Source: Streptococcus sp. VT 162
GTDB lineage: Bacteria > Bacillota > Bacilli > Lactobacillales > Streptococcaceae
Length of the DNA stretch: 64,000 nt
Direction: 5' to 3'
NCBI GenBank assembly: GCA_000688775.2
Contig: CP007628.2
Span: forward strand, 434,001 to 498,000
Position 1 is the first letter of the stretch; the number at the start of each line of letters is the position of its first letter. The notes beneath the pieces are model-generated. The model made no database searches. It had not been told where the DNA came from and worked only from the letters and a program-made list of their open reading frames with translations. A program made the position numbers and the translations under genes. Below are positions 42,575 to 53,143 of the stretch, piece after piece.

Positions 42575-43330
42575 ATGGCTAAAAAAGTAAAAGATTATTA
42601 TGACTTGGCTTATGCTAGGGATTTGAGTCGACGGTTGAAAGAAGCGTCCCCTGCATTTGATGAGCGAAAGTTTAGGTTGTTGGTAGAAAAAGACTTGGAA
42701 GAGTTGGAGTTTAGCCAGCGTCAAGAACTCTTGGCTAAAAGTATCAAAGATTGCCTTCCCCTATCTTATGAGGACTCTCTCAAGGTTTTTGAGAAAATTT
42801 TGGGTCCTGAGTTAGAGGGTGGTTTAGGTATGTTCTCAGAAGGATATTGGCTTTGGCCAATCGGAAAATATGTAGAGCTATATGGGGACAAGGAATTTGA
42901 ATTGAGCGCGGCCTTTAGTAAGGAACTAACCAAGCGATTTACTGGAGAATTTTCTATGAGACCTTTGCTGGCTCGCTATCCTAAGGCTACAATGGCTTTG
43001 CTGTTAGAATGGAGTCGGGATGAAAATTTGCGCGTTCGCAGACTTGCCAGCGAATGTATGCGTATCCGTCTGCCTTGGGCTAAGAGACAAACCGTGGTAT
43101 TGGATTATTTTGAGGATTTCACCACTATTTTGACCAATCTAAAAGATGATAGAGATAAGTCTATTCAAAAAAGTGTAGCCAATAATTTAAATGATTTGTA
43201 CAAGGAAGATCCTGATAAGTTTGAAAGGATTCTTCAAACTTGGCAGAAAGGGGAGCTAAGTCCAAGTTGTGCTTGGATCATCAAGCATGCATCTCGGACA
43301 AAAAACAAAAAGGTAGCCACAGAAGATTGA
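42575..43330 (+). CDS. AlkD-like HEAT-repeat DNA alkylation repair protein
   Basis: 251 aa, all-helical. Tandem HEAT-like repeats are seen, e.g. TMALLLEWSRDENLRVRRLA near residue 140 and DDRDKSIQKSVANNLNDLYK near residue 188, the latter pattern being common in AlkC/AlkD glycosylases that excise bulky or methylated bases. The catalytic Asp cannot be assigned by eye. Single-gene unit. Confidence 0.8.
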   Translation: MAKKVKDYYDLAYARDLSRRLKEASPAFDERKFRLLVEKDLEELEFSQRQELLAKSIKDCLPLSYEDSLKVFEKILGPELEGGLGMFSEGYWLWPIGKYVELYGDKEFELSAAFSKELTKRFTGEFSMRPLLARYPKATMALLLEWSRDENLRVRRLASECMRIRLPWAKRQTVVLDYFEDFTTILTNLKDDRDKSIQKSVANNLNDLYKEDPDKFERILQTWQKGELSPSCAWIIKHASRTKNKKVATED

Positions 43331-43339
43331 TGCAAAAAA

Positions 43340-43364
43340 AGCTGAATTTCAGCTGGCCTTTTCC
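43340..43364 (+). terminator. Terminator after the AlkD-like gene
   Basis: AGCTGA-ATT-TCAGCT flanked by A-runs, then CCTTTTCCGTTGTA, a tail similar to the dispersed terminator family. Confidence 0.6.
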
Positions 43365-43386
43365 GTTGTAAATTAAGGATTCTTTC

Positions 43387-43415
43387 TTGAAAAATAATGG
43401 TAAATATGCTAAAAT
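43387..43415 (+). promoter_or_regulatory. Promoter of secA
   Basis: TTGAAA (43387-43392), 17 bp, TAAAAT (43410-43415) with TGC just before the -10. Confidence 0.75.
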
Positions 43416-43460
43416 TAAAAGAACATTCTAAAATATTCAGAATAAAAAGTAAGGAAAATC

Positions 43461-45974
43461 ATGGCTAATATTTTAAAAACGATTATTGAAAATGATAAAG
43501 GAGAACTTCGTCGTCTGGAAAAGATGGCTGATAAGGTTCTTAACTATGAGAGCCAAATGGCTGCAATGTCAGACGAAGAACTAAAAGCGAAAACTGACGA
43601 ATTTAAAGAACGATACAACAAGGGTGAATCACTTGATTCATTGCTATATGAGGCTTTTGCGGTAGTTCGTGAAGCTGCAAAACGTGTCCTTGGACTTTTC
43701 CCTTATAAGGTTCAGGTCATGGGTGGGATTGTTCTTCACCATGGTGACGTTCCAGAGATGCGTACCGGTGAAGGGAAGACCTTGACAGCGACCATGCCAG
43801 TGTACCTCAATGCCCTTGCAGGTAAAGGGGTTCACGTAGTTACAGTCAACGAATACCTAACAGAACGTGACGCGACTGAAATGGGTGAATTGTACTCATG
43901 GCTCGGTCTGTCAGTAGGGATTAACTTGGCAGCTAAATCTCCAATGGAGAAAAAAGAGGCTTACCTTTGTGATATTACCTACTCAACCAACTCAGAGATT
44001 GGTTTCGACTACCTTCGTGACAACATGGTCGTTCGTGCAGAAAACATGGTGCAACGTCCACTCAATTATGCCTTGGTCGATGAGGTTGACTCAATTTTGA
44101 TCGACGAAGCTCGTACACCATTGATTGTTTCAGGTGCCAACGCAGTTGAAACAAGCCAACTCTACCATATGGCGGATCACTTCGTGAAATCCTTGGACAA
44201 GGACGACTATATTATTGACGTTCAGTCTAAGACAATCGGTTTGTCAGACTCTGGTATTGACAAGGCTGAAAGCTACTTCAAACTTGATAATCTCTACGAT
44301 ATCGAAAACGTAGCTCTTACACACTTTGTTGACAATGCCCTTCGTGCCAACTATATCATGATCCTTGATATCGACTATGTGGTTAGTGAAGAGCAGGAAA
44401 TCCTAATCGTCGACCAATTTACAGGTCGTACCATGGAAGGTCGCCGTTACTCTGATGGCTTGCACCAAGCGATTGAAGCAAAAGAAGGTGTGCCAATCCA
44501 AGACGAGACCAAGACTTCAGCTTCTATTACCTACCAAAACCTCTTCCGTATGTATAAGAAATTGGCGGGGATGACAGGTACTGGTAAAACAGAAGAAGAA
44601 GAATTCCGTGAAATCTATAACATTCGTGTTATCCCAATCCCTACTAACCGTCCAATCCAACGTATTGACCACTCAGACCTTCTCTATGCAAGTATCGATG
44701 CCAAATTCAAGGCTGTTATTGAGGATGTGAAGGCGCGTTACCAAAAAGGTCAACCTGTCTTGGTTGGTACTGTTGCCGTTGAAACCAGTGATTATATTTC
44801 TAAGAAATTGGTCGCAGCAGGTGTTCCTCACGAAGTCTTGAATGCGAAAAACCACTATAGAGAAGCTCAAATTATCATGAACGCTGGTCAACGTGGTGCG
44901 GTTACTATTGCAACCAACATGGCCGGTCGTGGTACCGACATTAAGCTTGGTGAAGGGGTTCGCGAACTTGGTGGACTCTGTGTCATTGGTACAGAGCGCC
45001 ACGAAAGTCGCCGTATTGATAACCAGCTTCGTGGACGTTCAGGACGTCAAGGAGACCCAGGTGAGTCACAATTTTACTTGTCTCTTGAAGATGATTTGAT
45101 GAAACGTTTCGGTTCAGAACGTTTGAAAGGTGTCTTTGAACGCCTCAACATGTCTGACGAAGCTATCGAATCTCGCATGTTGACGCGTCAGGTTGAAGCA
45201 GCTCAAAAACGTGTCGAAGGAAACAACTACGACACTCGTAAACAAGTCCTTCAATACGATGACGTCATGCGTGAACAACGTGAGATCATCTATGCACAAC
45301 GTTATGATGTCATTACTGCAGATCGTGACTTGGCACCTGAAATCCATGCTATGATCCGTCGTACCATTGGCCGTATCGTGGATGCACATGCTCGTTCGAA
45401 AGAAGACGAAAAATTGGAAGCAATCTTGAACTTTGCTAAGTATAACTTGCTTCCAGAAGATTCAATCAACCGTTCAGATCTTGCAGGTTTGTCAGACCAA
45501 GCTATCAAGGATGAACTTTACCAACGTGCCTTGAAAGTCTATGACAGCCAAGTTGCTAAGCTTCGTGACGAAGATGCAGTGAAAGAATTCCAAAAAGTCT
45601 TGATTCTACGTGTTGTAGACAACAAGTGGACAGACCATATCGATGCTCTTGACCAGTTGCGAAATGCTGTTGGTCTTCGTGGATATGCTCAAAACAACCC
45701 AGTTGTAGAATATCAAGCAGAAGGTTTCCGCATGTTTAACGACATGATTGGATCGATTGAATTCGATGTGACCCGTTTGATGATGAAAGCACAAATCCAT
45801 GAACAAGAACGTCCGCAAACTGAACACAATATCAGTACAACTGCGACTCGTAATATCGCAGCGCAGCAGGCAAATCTTCCAGAAGATTTGGACTTGAGCC
45901 AAATCGGACGAAACGACCAATGCCCATGTGGATCAGGTAAGAAATTCAAGAACTGTCATGGTAAGAGACAATAA
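43461..45974 (+). CDS. secA: Preprotein translocase ATPase SecA
   Basis: 837 aa, full length. Walker [12 protein letters not shown] near residue 99, DEAD-like [14 protein letters not shown] near residue 206, second ATPase motif [14 protein letters not shown] near residue 490 and [15 protein letters not shown]. The C-terminal zinc motif [14 protein letters not shown] is present. It drives Sec export at the membrane. AGTAAGGAAA precedes the ATG. Confidence 0.98.
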   Translation: MANILKTIIENDKGELRRLEKMADKVLNYESQMAAMSDEELKAKTDEFKERYNKGESLDSLLYEAFAVVREAAKRVLGLFPYKVQVMGGIVLHHGDVPEMRTGEGKTLTATMPVYLNALAGKGVHVVTVNEYLTERDATEMGELYSWLGLSVGINLAAKSPMEKKEAYLCDITYSTNSEIGFDYLRDNMVVRAENMVQRPLNYALVDEVDSILIDEARTPLIVSGANAVETSQLYHMADHFVKSLDKDDYIIDVQSKTIGLSDSGIDKAESYFKLDNLYDIENVALTHFVDNALRANYIMILDIDYVVSEEQEILIVDQFTGRTMEGRRYSDGLHQAIEAKEGVPIQDETKTSASITYQNLFRMYKKLAGMTGTGKTEEEEFREIYNIRVIPIPTNRPIQRIDHSDLLYASIDAKFKAVIEDVKARYQKGQPVLVGTVAVETSDYISKKLVAAGVPHEVLNAKNHYREAQIIMNAGQRGAVTIATNMAGRGTDIKLGEGVRELGGLCVIGTERHESRRIDNQLRGRSGRQGDPGESQFYLSLEDDLMKRFGSERLKGVFERLNMSDEAIESRMLTRQVEAAQKRVEGNNYDTRKQVLQYDDVMREQREIIYAQRYDVITADRDLAPEIHAMIRRTIGRIVDAHARSKEDEKLEAILNFAKYNLLPEDSINRSDLAGLSDQAIKDELYQRALKVYDSQVAKLRDEDAVKEFQKVLILRVVDNKWTDHIDALDQLRNAVGLRGYAQNNPVVEYQAEGFRMFNDMIGSIEFDVTRLMMKAQIHEQERPQTEHNISTTATRNIAAQQANLPEDLDLSQIGRNDQCPCGSGKKFKNCHGKRQ

Positions 45975-45992
45975 TATGAGATAAGATACAGG

Positions 45993-46029
45993 CGGATACC
46001 TGGTAAAAGTCATTTTTGCTTGGTGTCCG
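45993..46029 (+). promoter_or_regulatory. Hairpin between secA and the first DAHP synthase gene
   Basis: CGGATACC (45993-46000) pairs with GGTGTCCG (46022-46029), followed by TTTGCTTTATAAGGAG, which contains the next gene's ribosome site. It may terminate secA transcription or affect aro gene expression. Confidence 0.5.
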
Positions 46030-46052
46030 TTTGCTTTATAAGGAGATGAATC

Positions 46053-47084
46053 ATGGTATTTACAGCTAAAAGTCCTAAAATTAACATTGAAGAAGTTCGC
46101 GCCTTGTCTAAATTAGAGGGGGCGGCTCTTGCGAGAAAAAAACAACGTGATCAGGAATTGGAAGCCATCATTCGTGGGGAAGACCAGCGTATTCTCTTGG
46201 TGATAGGACCATGTTCATCTGATAATGAAGAGGCGGTTCTCGAGTATGCCAAGCGTCTATCTGCTTTGCAAGAAGAGGTCAAAGACCGCATTTTTATGGT
46301 CATGCGAGTCTATACGGCTAAACCTCGTACCAATGGAGATGGCTATAAGGGCTTGATTCATCAACCAAATGCTAAAGAAGCACCTAGCTTGATCAATGGA
46401 ATCAAGGCTGTTCGTCATTTACATTACCGCGTTATTTCTGAAACGGGGATGACAACAGCTGATGAGATGCTTTATCCTGAAAATCTTCCGCTGGTGGATG
46501 ATTTGATTTCTTATATGGCTGTCGGAGCTCGTTCTGTAGAGGATCAACAGCATCGTTTTGTAGCGAGTGGAGCAGATTTCTCAACAGGATTTAAAAATCC
46601 AACATCTGGAAATCTTAATGTTATGTTTAATGGGATTTACGCAGCGCAAAATAAACAGAGTTTCCTCTTCCTTGGTAAAGAGGTGGAAACAACAGGGAAT
46701 CCATTGTCCCACGCCATTCTTCGCGGTGCCTTGAATGAATATGGTAAGAATATTCCTAACTACTACTATGACAATTTGATAGATACCATTGCCCAGTATG
46801 AAAAGATGGGCTTGGAAAATCCCTTTATCATCATCGATACTAACCATGACAATTCAGGCAAGCAGTACATGGAGCAAATCCGTATCGTTCGTCAGACCTT
46901 GATCAACCGTGATTGGAATGAGAAAATCAAGAAATACGTTCGTGGTTTTATGATTGAGTCCTATCTAGAAGATGGACGTCAAAATGAGCCAGAAGTTTTT
47001 GGTAAGTCCATTACAGATCCGTGTCTAGGATGGGACAACACAGAAGCACTTGTTCGCGAAATTTACCAAACGCTAGGAGAATAA
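46053..47084 (+). CDS. aroF: 3-deoxy-7-phosphoheptulonate (DAHP) synthase, copy 1
   Basis: 343 aa class I DAHP synthase, the first step of the shikimate pathway (PEP plus erythrose 4-phosphate). Seen are [14 protein letters not shown] near residue 48, [16 protein letters not shown] near residue 88, [34 protein letters not shown] and the late metal site ITDPCLGW. One base separates it from a paralogue. Which copy answers to which aromatic amino acid cannot be read. Confidence 0.94.
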   Translation: MVFTAKSPKINIEEVRALSKLEGAALARKKQRDQELEAIIRGEDQRILLVIGPCSSDNEEAVLEYAKRLSALQEEVKDRIFMVMRVYTAKPRTNGDGYKGLIHQPNAKEAPSLINGIKAVRHLHYRVISETGMTTADEMLYPENLPLVDDLISYMAVGARSVEDQQHRFVASGADFSTGFKNPTSGNLNVMFNGIYAAQNKQSFLFLGKEVETTGNPLSHAILRGALNEYGKNIPNYYYDNLIDTIAQYEKMGLENPFIIIDTNHDNSGKQYMEQIRIVRQTLINRDWNEKIKKYVRGFMIESYLEDGRQNEPEVFGKSITDPCLGWDNTEALVREIYQTLGE

Positions 47085-47085
47085 G

Positions 47086-48117
47086 ATGGCATTTATCGAA
47101 AAAGGTCAAGAAATTGATATTGAAGCAATCAAGGCTGCGACCCAGCTGTCAGCTGAAGCCTTGCGAAAAAAAGAAGCCCGTGATAGAGAGTTGGCAGCCA
47201 TCATCTCAGGTGAGGACGACCGAATCCTTTTGGTGATGGGGCCTTGCTCTTCGGACAATGAAGAAGCTGTGCTCGAATATGCTCATCGCTTAGCAGACTT
47301 GCAGAAAAAAGTTGCGGATAAAATCTTTATCGTGATGCGTGTCTATACGGCTAAACCTCGTACCAATGGAGATGGCTATAAGGGTATGATTCATCAACCA
47401 AATACTAGCGAAGCGCCTAGTCTCATCAATGGTTTGCAGGCTGTTCGTCAGCTGCACTACCGTGTGATTACCGAAACTGGATTGACAACAGCTGATGAGA
47501 TGCTTTATCCGTCAAATCTCGTTTTGGTTGATGATCTGGTCAGCTACCATGCTGTAGGGGCTCGCTCAGTGGAAGATCAAGAACACCGCTTTGTAGCCTC
47601 TGGGATTGATGCTCCAGTTGGGATGAAAAATCCAACATCTGGGAACCTCGGGGTTATGTTTAATGCCATCTATGCGGCTCAAAACAAGCAAACCTTCCTT
47701 TACCATGGCCAAGAAGTGGAAACTTCAGGAAATCCTTTGGCCCACGTTATCCTTCGTGGTGCCATGAACGAATATGGTAAAAATGAACCCAATTTCTACT
47801 ATGAAACCCTCTTAAATGCCATCAATCACTATGAGTCTATGGGACTTGAAAATCCCTTCATTATCATCGATACCAATCATGACAATTCTGGCAAGCAGTA
47901 TATGGAACAAATTCGCATTGTTCGTCAAGCCTTGCTGAATCGTGATTGGAATGAAAAGATTAAAAAGACGGTTCGAGGCTTTATGATCGAATCTTACCTA
48001 GCTGATGGTCGTCAAAACCAACCAGAGGTCTTTGGTTGCTCCATAACTGACCCTTGTCTAGGTTGGGAAAATACAGTAGCCTTGGTAGAAGAAATTTATA
48101 CCACCTTAACAAAATAA
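47086..48117 (+). CDS. aroG: 3-deoxy-7-phosphoheptulonate (DAHP) synthase, copy 2
   Basis: 343 aa, same length and motifs as the preceding gene ([52 protein letters not shown]). A block of 44 bases around the KPRTNGDG codons is the same in both, as is a stretch near 46450/47487, while other parts differ clearly. The pair probably has different feedback inhibitors, as in other bacteria. The aroF/aroG labels are interchangeable. Confidence 0.93.
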   Translation: MAFIEKGQEIDIEAIKAATQLSAEALRKKEARDRELAAIISGEDDRILLVMGPCSSDNEEAVLEYAHRLADLQKKVADKIFIVMRVYTAKPRTNGDGYKGMIHQPNTSEAPSLINGLQAVRQLHYRVITETGLTTADEMLYPSNLVLVDDLVSYHAVGARSVEDQEHRFVASGIDAPVGMKNPTSGNLGVMFNAIYAAQNKQTFLYHGQEVETSGNPLAHVILRGAMNEYGKNEPNFYYETLLNAINHYESMGLENPFIIIDTNHDNSGKQYMEQIRIVRQALLNRDWNEKIKKTVRGFMIESYLADGRQNQPEVFGCSITDPCLGWENTVALVEEIYTTLTK

Positions 48118-48161
48118 GTGAAAAGGATGGAGTTGGGGGAATCTCAGCTCCTTTTATGAGT

Positions 48162-48524
48162 ATGATAGTTGGACACGGAATTGACATCGAAGAATTGGCT
48201 TCGATAGAAAACGCAGTTACACGACGTGAGGGCTTTGCTAAGCGCGTGCTGACCCCTAAAGAAATGGAGCGTTTTGCCAGTCTCAAAGGGCGCAGGCAGA
48301 TCGAATACTTGGCAGGCCGCTGGTCGGCTAAGGAGGCCTTTTCCAAGGCTATGGGGACAGGAATTGGCAAACTGACCTTTCAGGATTTGGAAGTTTTGAA
48401 CAATGAACGAGGCGCGCCTTATTTTAGTCAGGCACCATTTTCAGGAAAGATTTGGCTATCTATCAGCCATACAGATCAGTTTGTGACAGCCAGTGTCATT
48501 TTGGAGGAAAATCATGAAAGCTAG
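48162..48524 (+). CDS. acpS: Holo-[acyl-carrier-protein] synthase
   Basis: 120 aa, the usual length, starting at [16 protein letters not shown]; an ATG two codons upstream is possible. The catalytic Asp is in GHGIDI and the Mg-binding Glu in [11 protein letters not shown] near residue 58. It transfers phosphopantetheine to ACP. It overlaps alr by 11 bases. Confidence 0.95.
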   Translation: MIVGHGIDIEELASIENAVTRREGFAKRVLTPKEMERFASLKGRRQIEYLAGRWSAKEAFSKAMGTGIGKLTFQDLEVLNNERGAPYFSQAPFSGKIWLSISHTDQFVTASVILEENHES

Positions 48525-49617
48525 TCCACATAGACCAACCAAGGCTCTGATTCATCTGGGAGCTATTCGACAAAATATTCAGCAAATGGGGGCTCATATC
48601 CCTGAAGGAACGCTCAAGTGGGCAGTGATCAAGGCTAATGCCTATGGTCATGGGGCTGTTGCCGTTGCCAAGGCTATTCAAAATGATGTTGATGGATTTT
48701 GTGTTTCCAATATTGATGAAGCTATTGAACTTCGTCAGGCTGGCCTCAGCAAGAAAATCCTCATTCTAGGTGTATCTGAGTTAGAAGCTATTGGCCTAGC
48801 TAAAGAATACGACATCACTTTGACGATGGCTGGACTGGAGTGGATTCGAGCGTTGGTTGCCACTGGGGCTGATTTATCTGGCTTATCGCTTCACCTCAAG
48901 ATTGACTCAGGAATGGGACGGATTGGTTTCCGAGATTCCAGTGAGGCAGAGCAGGCTCAAGCCTTGCTCCAACAACACGGTGCTCGTGTTGAGGGGATTT
49001 TTACCCACTTTGCTACTGCAGATGAAGAATCAGATGCCTATTTTAATACCCAGTTAGAATGCTTTAAAGCTATTTTGGCAAGTATGAAGGAAGTCCCAGA
49101 GCTGGTTCATGCCAGCAACTCGGCAACGACCCTCTGGCATGCAGAGACTATTTTCAATGCAGTCCGTATGGGAGATGCCATGTATGGTCTCAATCCTAGT
49201 GGAGAGGTCTTGGACTTGCCCTATGATTTGACACCAGCCTTGAGTTTGGAGTCTGCCCTGGTTCATGTCAAGACAGTTCCAGCTGGAGCTTGCATGGGCT
49301 ATGGAGCAACTTATCAGGCGGATAGCGAGCAAGTCATTGCGACGGTGCCAATTGGCTATGCAGATGGTTGGACACGAGACATGCAGAATTTCTCTGTCTT
49401 GGTAGATGGCCAAGCTTGCCCAATCGTCGGACGAGTATCTATGGACCAAATTACCATTCGTTTGCCTAAGGTTTACCCGCTAGGAACAAAAGTAACCCTG
49501 ATCGGCACAAACGGTGACAAGGAAATCACAGCAACTCAGGTAGCGACCCACCGTGGAACCATTAATTATGAGGTGGTTTGCCTCCTCAGCGACCGCATTC
49601 CGAGAGAATATTATTAA
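48514..49617 (+). CDS. alr: Alanine racemase
   Basis: 367 aa, fold-type III PLP enzyme making D-alanine for peptidoglycan. The PLP Lys is in [13 protein letters not shown] near residue 40, and the catalytic Tyr in [10 protein letters not shown] near residue 264. The ATG at 48514 is preceded by TGGAGGAAAATC, inside acpS, so translation is coupled. Confidence 0.96.
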   Translation: MKASPHRPTKALIHLGAIRQNIQQMGAHIPEGTLKWAVIKANAYGHGAVAVAKAIQNDVDGFCVSNIDEAIELRQAGLSKKILILGVSELEAIGLAKEYDITLTMAGLEWIRALVATGADLSGLSLHLKIDSGMGRIGFRDSSEAEQAQALLQQHGARVEGIFTHFATADEESDAYFNTQLECFKAILASMKEVPELVHASNSATTLWHAETIFNAVRMGDAMYGLNPSGEVLDLPYDLTPALSLESALVHVKTVPAGACMGYGATYQADSEQVIATVPIGYADGWTRDMQNFSVLVDGQACPIVGRVSMDQITIRLPKVYPLGTKVTLIGTNGDKEITATQVATHRGTINYEVVCLLSDRIPREYY

Positions 49618-49635
49618 AAAAGAAAGGAGTGGAGC

Positions 49636-51651
49636 ATGAATCTACATAAACCCTTGCATGTCTTGCCTGGTGTGGGGCCAAAGTCAGCAGAGAAATACGC
49701 CAAACTAGGAATTGAAAACTTGCAAGACCTTTTGCTCTACTTTCCTTTCCGTTATGAAGATTTCAAAACCAAGCAGGTGATGGAGCTGGAAGACGGAGAA
49801 AAGGCTGTTCTGTCTGGTCAGGTCGTGACTCCTGCTAGTGTCCAGTATTATGGTTTCAAGCGCAATCGCCTGCGTTTTAGCCTCAAGCAGGGAGAAGTCG
49901 TTTTTGCGGTGAATTTTTTTAACCAGCCCTATCTGGCTGATAAGATAGAGTTGGGAGCAACTCTTGCTGTCTTTGGGAAATGGGACCGTGCCAAGGCCAG
50001 TCTGACTGGGATGAAGGTTCTGGTTCAGGTGGAAGATGACCTCCAACCTGTCTATCGTCTGGCTCAGGGAATCAGTCAGGCCAGTCTGGTCAAGGTTATC
50101 AAGACAGCTTTTGATCAGGGGTTGGACCTCTTGATTGAAGAAAATCTTCCCCAGTCTTTACTTGATAAATACAAACTCATGTCCCGTTGCCAGGCTGTTC
50201 GCGCTATGCATTTTCCCAAGGATTTGGCAGAATACAAGCAGGCCCTTCGCCGTATCAAGTTTGAGGAACTCTTTTATTTCCAAATGCAATTGCAGACGCT
50301 CAAGTCTGAAAATAGAGTTCAGGGAAGCGGTCTGGTTCTGAATTGGTCTCAGGAAAAAGTGACAGCCGTTAAAGAAAATCTGCCTTTCGCCCTGACCCAA
50401 GCTCAGGAAAAGAGTTTGCGGGAAATTTTGGCTGACATGAAGTCGGACCATCACATGAATCGTCTCTTGCAAGGGGATGTGGGGAGCGGAAAAACAGTGG
50501 TCGCTGGCCTGGCCATGTTTGCGGCGGTGACGGCTGGCTATCAGGCAGCTCTCATGGTGCCAACAGAAATCCTAGCAGAGCAACACTTTGAGAGTTTACA
50601 GAACCTTTTTCCAGACTTGAAACTCGCTCTCTTGACAGGTTCCTTAAAAGCTGCAGAAAAAAGAGAAGTTTTAGAGACCATTGCCAAGGGTGAGGCTGAT
50701 TTGATTATCGGAACCCACGCTCTGATACAAGATGGGGTGGATTATGCTCGTCTTGGCTTGATTATCATCGATGAGCAGCACCGTTTTGGTGTGGGGCAAA
50801 GGCGTATTTTACGGGAAAAAGGGGACAACCCTGACGTTCTCATGATGACGGCGACACCCATTCCACGAACCTTGGCTATCACAGCCTTTGGAGATATGGA
50901 TGTTTCTATTATTGACCAGATGCCAGCAGGGCGGAAGCCTATTGTGACGCGCTGGATTAAGCATGAACAGTTGCCTCAGGTCTTGACTTGGTTAGAGGGA
51001 GAAATTCAAAAGAGTTCGCAAGCCTATGTTATCTCCCCTTTGATTGAAGAATCTGAAGCTCTGGATCTGAAAAATGCCATTGCCTTATCAGAAGAGTTGA
51101 CAGCTCATTTTGCCGGCAAGGCTGAAGTAGCTCTTCTACATGGTAAGATGAAGAGTGACGAAAAAGACCAGATCATGCAGGATTTCAAAGAGCGAAAAAC
51201 GGATATTCTGGTTTCGACAACGGTTATTGAGGTTGGGGTTAATGTTCCCAATGCTACCGTCATGATTATCATGGATGCCGATCGGTTCGGTCTCAGTCAG
51301 CTTCACCAGCTCAGGGGTCGTGTCGGTCGGGGTGACAAGCAGTCATATGCTGTTCTTGTAGCTAATCCCAAGACGGAGTCTGGGAAAGACCGCATGCGCA
51401 TCATGACAGAAACCACCAATGGATTTGTCCTTGCTGAGGAGGATTTGAAAATGCGTGGCTCTGGTGAGATTTTTGGAACCAGACAGTCAGGACTTCCAGA
51501 GTTTCAAGTGGCTGATATTATCGAAGATTTTCCGATTTTAGAAGAAGCCAGAAAGGTTGCCAGCTACATTAGTTCGATAGAAGACTGGCAAGAGGATCCA
51601 GAATGGCGCATGATTGCTCTCCATCTGGAAAAGAAAGAACATCTAGATTAA
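49636..51651 (+). CDS. recG: ATP-dependent DNA helicase RecG
   Basis: 671 aa. The N-terminal wedge/OB domain (HKPLHVLPGVGPKSAEKYAK; SGQVVTPASVQYYG) is followed by Walker A LLQGDVGSGKTVVAG near residue 282, DEQH box IIIDEQHRFGVGQRR near residue 377, and QLRGRVGRGDKQSY in the second helicase domain. It remodels stalled forks. The stop TAA is directly followed by a BOX element. Confidence 0.97.
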   Translation: MNLHKPLHVLPGVGPKSAEKYAKLGIENLQDLLLYFPFRYEDFKTKQVMELEDGEKAVLSGQVVTPASVQYYGFKRNRLRFSLKQGEVVFAVNFFNQPYLADKIELGATLAVFGKWDRAKASLTGMKVLVQVEDDLQPVYRLAQGISQASLVKVIKTAFDQGLDLLIEENLPQSLLDKYKLMSRCQAVRAMHFPKDLAEYKQALRRIKFEELFYFQMQLQTLKSENRVQGSGLVLNWSQEKVTAVKENLPFALTQAQEKSLREILADMKSDHHMNRLLQGDVGSGKTVVAGLAMFAAVTAGYQAALMVPTEILAEQHFESLQNLFPDLKLALLTGSLKAAEKREVLETIAKGEADLIIGTHALIQDGVDYARLGLIIIDEQHRFGVGQRRILREKGDNPDVLMMTATPIPRTLAITAFGDMDVSIIDQMPAGRKPIVTRWIKHEQLPQVLTWLEGEIQKSSQAYVISPLIEESEALDLKNAIALSEELTAHFAGKAEVALLHGKMKSDEKDQIMQDFKERKTDILVSTTVIEVGVNVPNATVMIIMDADRFGLSQLHQLRGRVGRGDKQSYAVLVANPKTESGKDRMRIMTETTNGFVLAEEDLKMRGSGEIFGTRQSGLPEFQVADIIEDFPILEEARKVASYISSIEDWQEDPEWRMIALHLEKKEHLD

Positions 51652-51837
51652 TACTCTTCGAAAATCTCTTCAAACCACGTCAACGTCGCCTTGGATTATA
51701 TATGTAACTGACTTCGTCAGTCTTATCTACAACCTCAAAGCAGTGCTTTGAGCAACCTGCGGCCTACAACCTCAAAGCAGTGCTTTGAGCAACCTGCGGC
51801 TAGTTTCCTTGTTTGCTCTTTGATTTTCATTGAGTAT
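51651..51837. repeat. BOX element with a duplicated internal module
   Basis: It begins ATACTCTTCGAAAATCTCTT and ends with TTGATTTTCATTGAGTAT, the boxA and boxC ends of the pneumococcal BOX repeat. Inside, a 37-bp unit (CTACAACCTCAAAGCAGTGC...) is present twice in perfect tandem at 51727-51763 and 51764-51800. The element starts at the last base of recG. Confidence 0.9.
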
Positions 51838-51920
51838 AAGCTTTCTCTAAGGAAAACTTAAGCTAGCTTTTAGGTTTGGGCCTTATACTAGAGTCATCAA
51901 AAAGAAACGAGGACTCTCAC

Positions 51921-51992
51921 ATGACTATTAAAGTAACCTACCAAAAAAAATTCCAAACCGTCAAACTAGAGAAAGGAGCTAGCACCTATTGA
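51921..51992 (+). CDS. Possible 23-residue small ORF
   Basis: Encodes MTIKVTYQKKFQTVKLEKG then ASTY. GAGG lies 8 bases before the ATG, TATACT at about 51884-51889 could be a -10, and a clean terminator follows 7 bases after the stop. It has no signal peptide or membrane segment. It looks like the N-terminal stub of a longer beta-type domain, so it may be a gene remnant, or a small expressed peptide. Confidence 0.4.
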   Translation: MTIKVTYQKKFQTVKLEKGASTY

Positions 51993-51998
51993 TACATG

Positions 51999-52025
51999 AA
52001 GAGCGGAAACGCTCTTTTTATTTTT
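51999..52025 (+). terminator. Terminator after the small ORF
   Basis: AAGAGCG-GAAA-CGCTCTT followed by TTTATTTTT. Confidence 0.8.
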
Positions 52026-52122
52026 AAAACTACTTTCAGACGATAGGTTTGAGGAAAGAGAATCTAAAATCACTTTCTATTTAGCATTCTTTCTTGCATT
52101 GCTTTCTTAGATATGCTAGAGT
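52024..52122 (+). promoter_or_regulatory. Esterase promoter with Nan-type operator
   Basis: AAACTACTTTCAG (from 52027) matches the CTGAAACTACTTTCA box of the nan promoters. CTATTTA lies at the same +53 offset (52077) as in those promoters. TTGCAT (52094-52099), 17 bp, TAGAGT (52117-52122) falls one base short of the nan promoter spacing. ATGATAGCGATTACA at 52124-52138 resembles a cre site. Confidence 0.55.
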
Positions 52123-52156
52123 TATGATAGCGATTACAAAACAAAAGGAGCATGCT

Positions 52157-53137
52157 ATGAAAAATCCAGCTTTGTTAGAAGAAATCAAGACCTATCTAGG
52201 ACGGGATGAGGTTCCAGAAGATTTTGATGCTTTCTGGGATGAAGCGGTCAAAAAAGTTTCATCTCTTCCAGCCTACCAGTTGGAGGAAAGAGATTTCCAT
52301 ATTCCTCAAGTCAAGTGCTATGAACTTACTTTTGAAGGAACCAATGAAGGCAAGGTCTATGCACGTGTCGTCCTTCCAAAGAGTGAGGAGAAGGTTCCGC
52401 TAATCTTCCATTTCCATGGGTACATGGGCCGTGGTTGGGATTGGGCTGACATGCTAGCCTATACTGTGGCTGGTTACGGTGTTGTTTCCATGGATGTGCG
52501 GGGCCAGTCGGGCTATTCGCAAGACGGCTTGCGCTCTCCACTAGGAAATACGGTGAAGGGGCATATCATCCGTGGTGCTGTGGAAGGTCGTGAGGATCTC
52601 TTTTATAAGGATGTTTATCTGGATATTTACCAGTTGATTGAAATTGTTGCCAGTCTGCCTCAGGTGGATGAAAAGCGACTTTCTAGCTATGGTGCCTCAC
52701 AAGGCGGTGCTTTAGCCCTGGTTGCAGCAGCGCTCAATCCTCGGATTCAGAAAACAGTTGCTATCTATCCCTTCTTGTCAGACTTTAGACGAGTGCTTGA
52801 GATTGGCAATACCAGTGAGGCCTATGATGAACTCTTCCGTTATTTCAAGTTCCACGATCCTTTCCATGAAACAGAGGAGGAAATCATGGCAACCCTTGCC
52901 TATATCGATGTGAAAAATCTTGCCCATCGCATTCAAGGTGAGGTCAAGATGATTACGGGCTTGGACGACGATGTTTGCTATCCTATTACCCAGTTTGCGA
53001 TTTACAACCGCCTAACTTGCGACAAGGCCTATCGCATCATGCCAGAGTATGCTCACGAAGCCATGAATGTTTTTGTCAATGACCAAGTCTATAACTGGCT
53101 CTGTGGCAGTGAGATTCCTTTTAAGTACGTAAGATAA
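52157..53137 (+). CDS. Acetyl xylan esterase/cephalosporin C deacetylase family (CE7)
   Basis: 326 aa from the ATG at 52157 (AAAGGAG upstream). The CE7 motifs are all seen: MDVRGQSG near residue 120, GASQGG nucleophile elbow near residue 185, and HE near residue 305 (YAHEAMN). It removes acetyl groups from sugars or antibiotics in the cytoplasm; there is no signal peptide. Its place beside the sialidase locus and the shared operator suggest action on O-acetylated sugars taken up with sialic acid. That link is inference. Confidence 0.88.
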   Translation: MKNPALLEEIKTYLGRDEVPEDFDAFWDEAVKKVSSLPAYQLEERDFHIPQVKCYELTFEGTNEGKVYARVVLPKSEEKVPLIFHFHGYMGRGWDWADMLAYTVAGYGVVSMDVRGQSGYSQDGLRSPLGNTVKGHIIRGAVEGREDLFYKDVYLDIYQLIEIVASLPQVDEKRLSSYGASQGGALALVAAALNPRIQKTVAIYPFLSDFRRVLEIGNTSEAYDELFRYFKFHDPFHETEEEIMATLAYIDVKNLAHRIQGEVKMITGLDDDVCYPITQFAIYNRLTCDKAYRIMPEYAHEAMNVFVNDQVYNWLCGSEIPFKYVR

Positions 53138-53143
53138 TGAATG

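Noticed and set aside
51651-51837. CRISPR-like repeat in the recG-esterase gap
   Set aside because: The two 37-bp units are directly adjacent with no spacer and belong to a BOX element.
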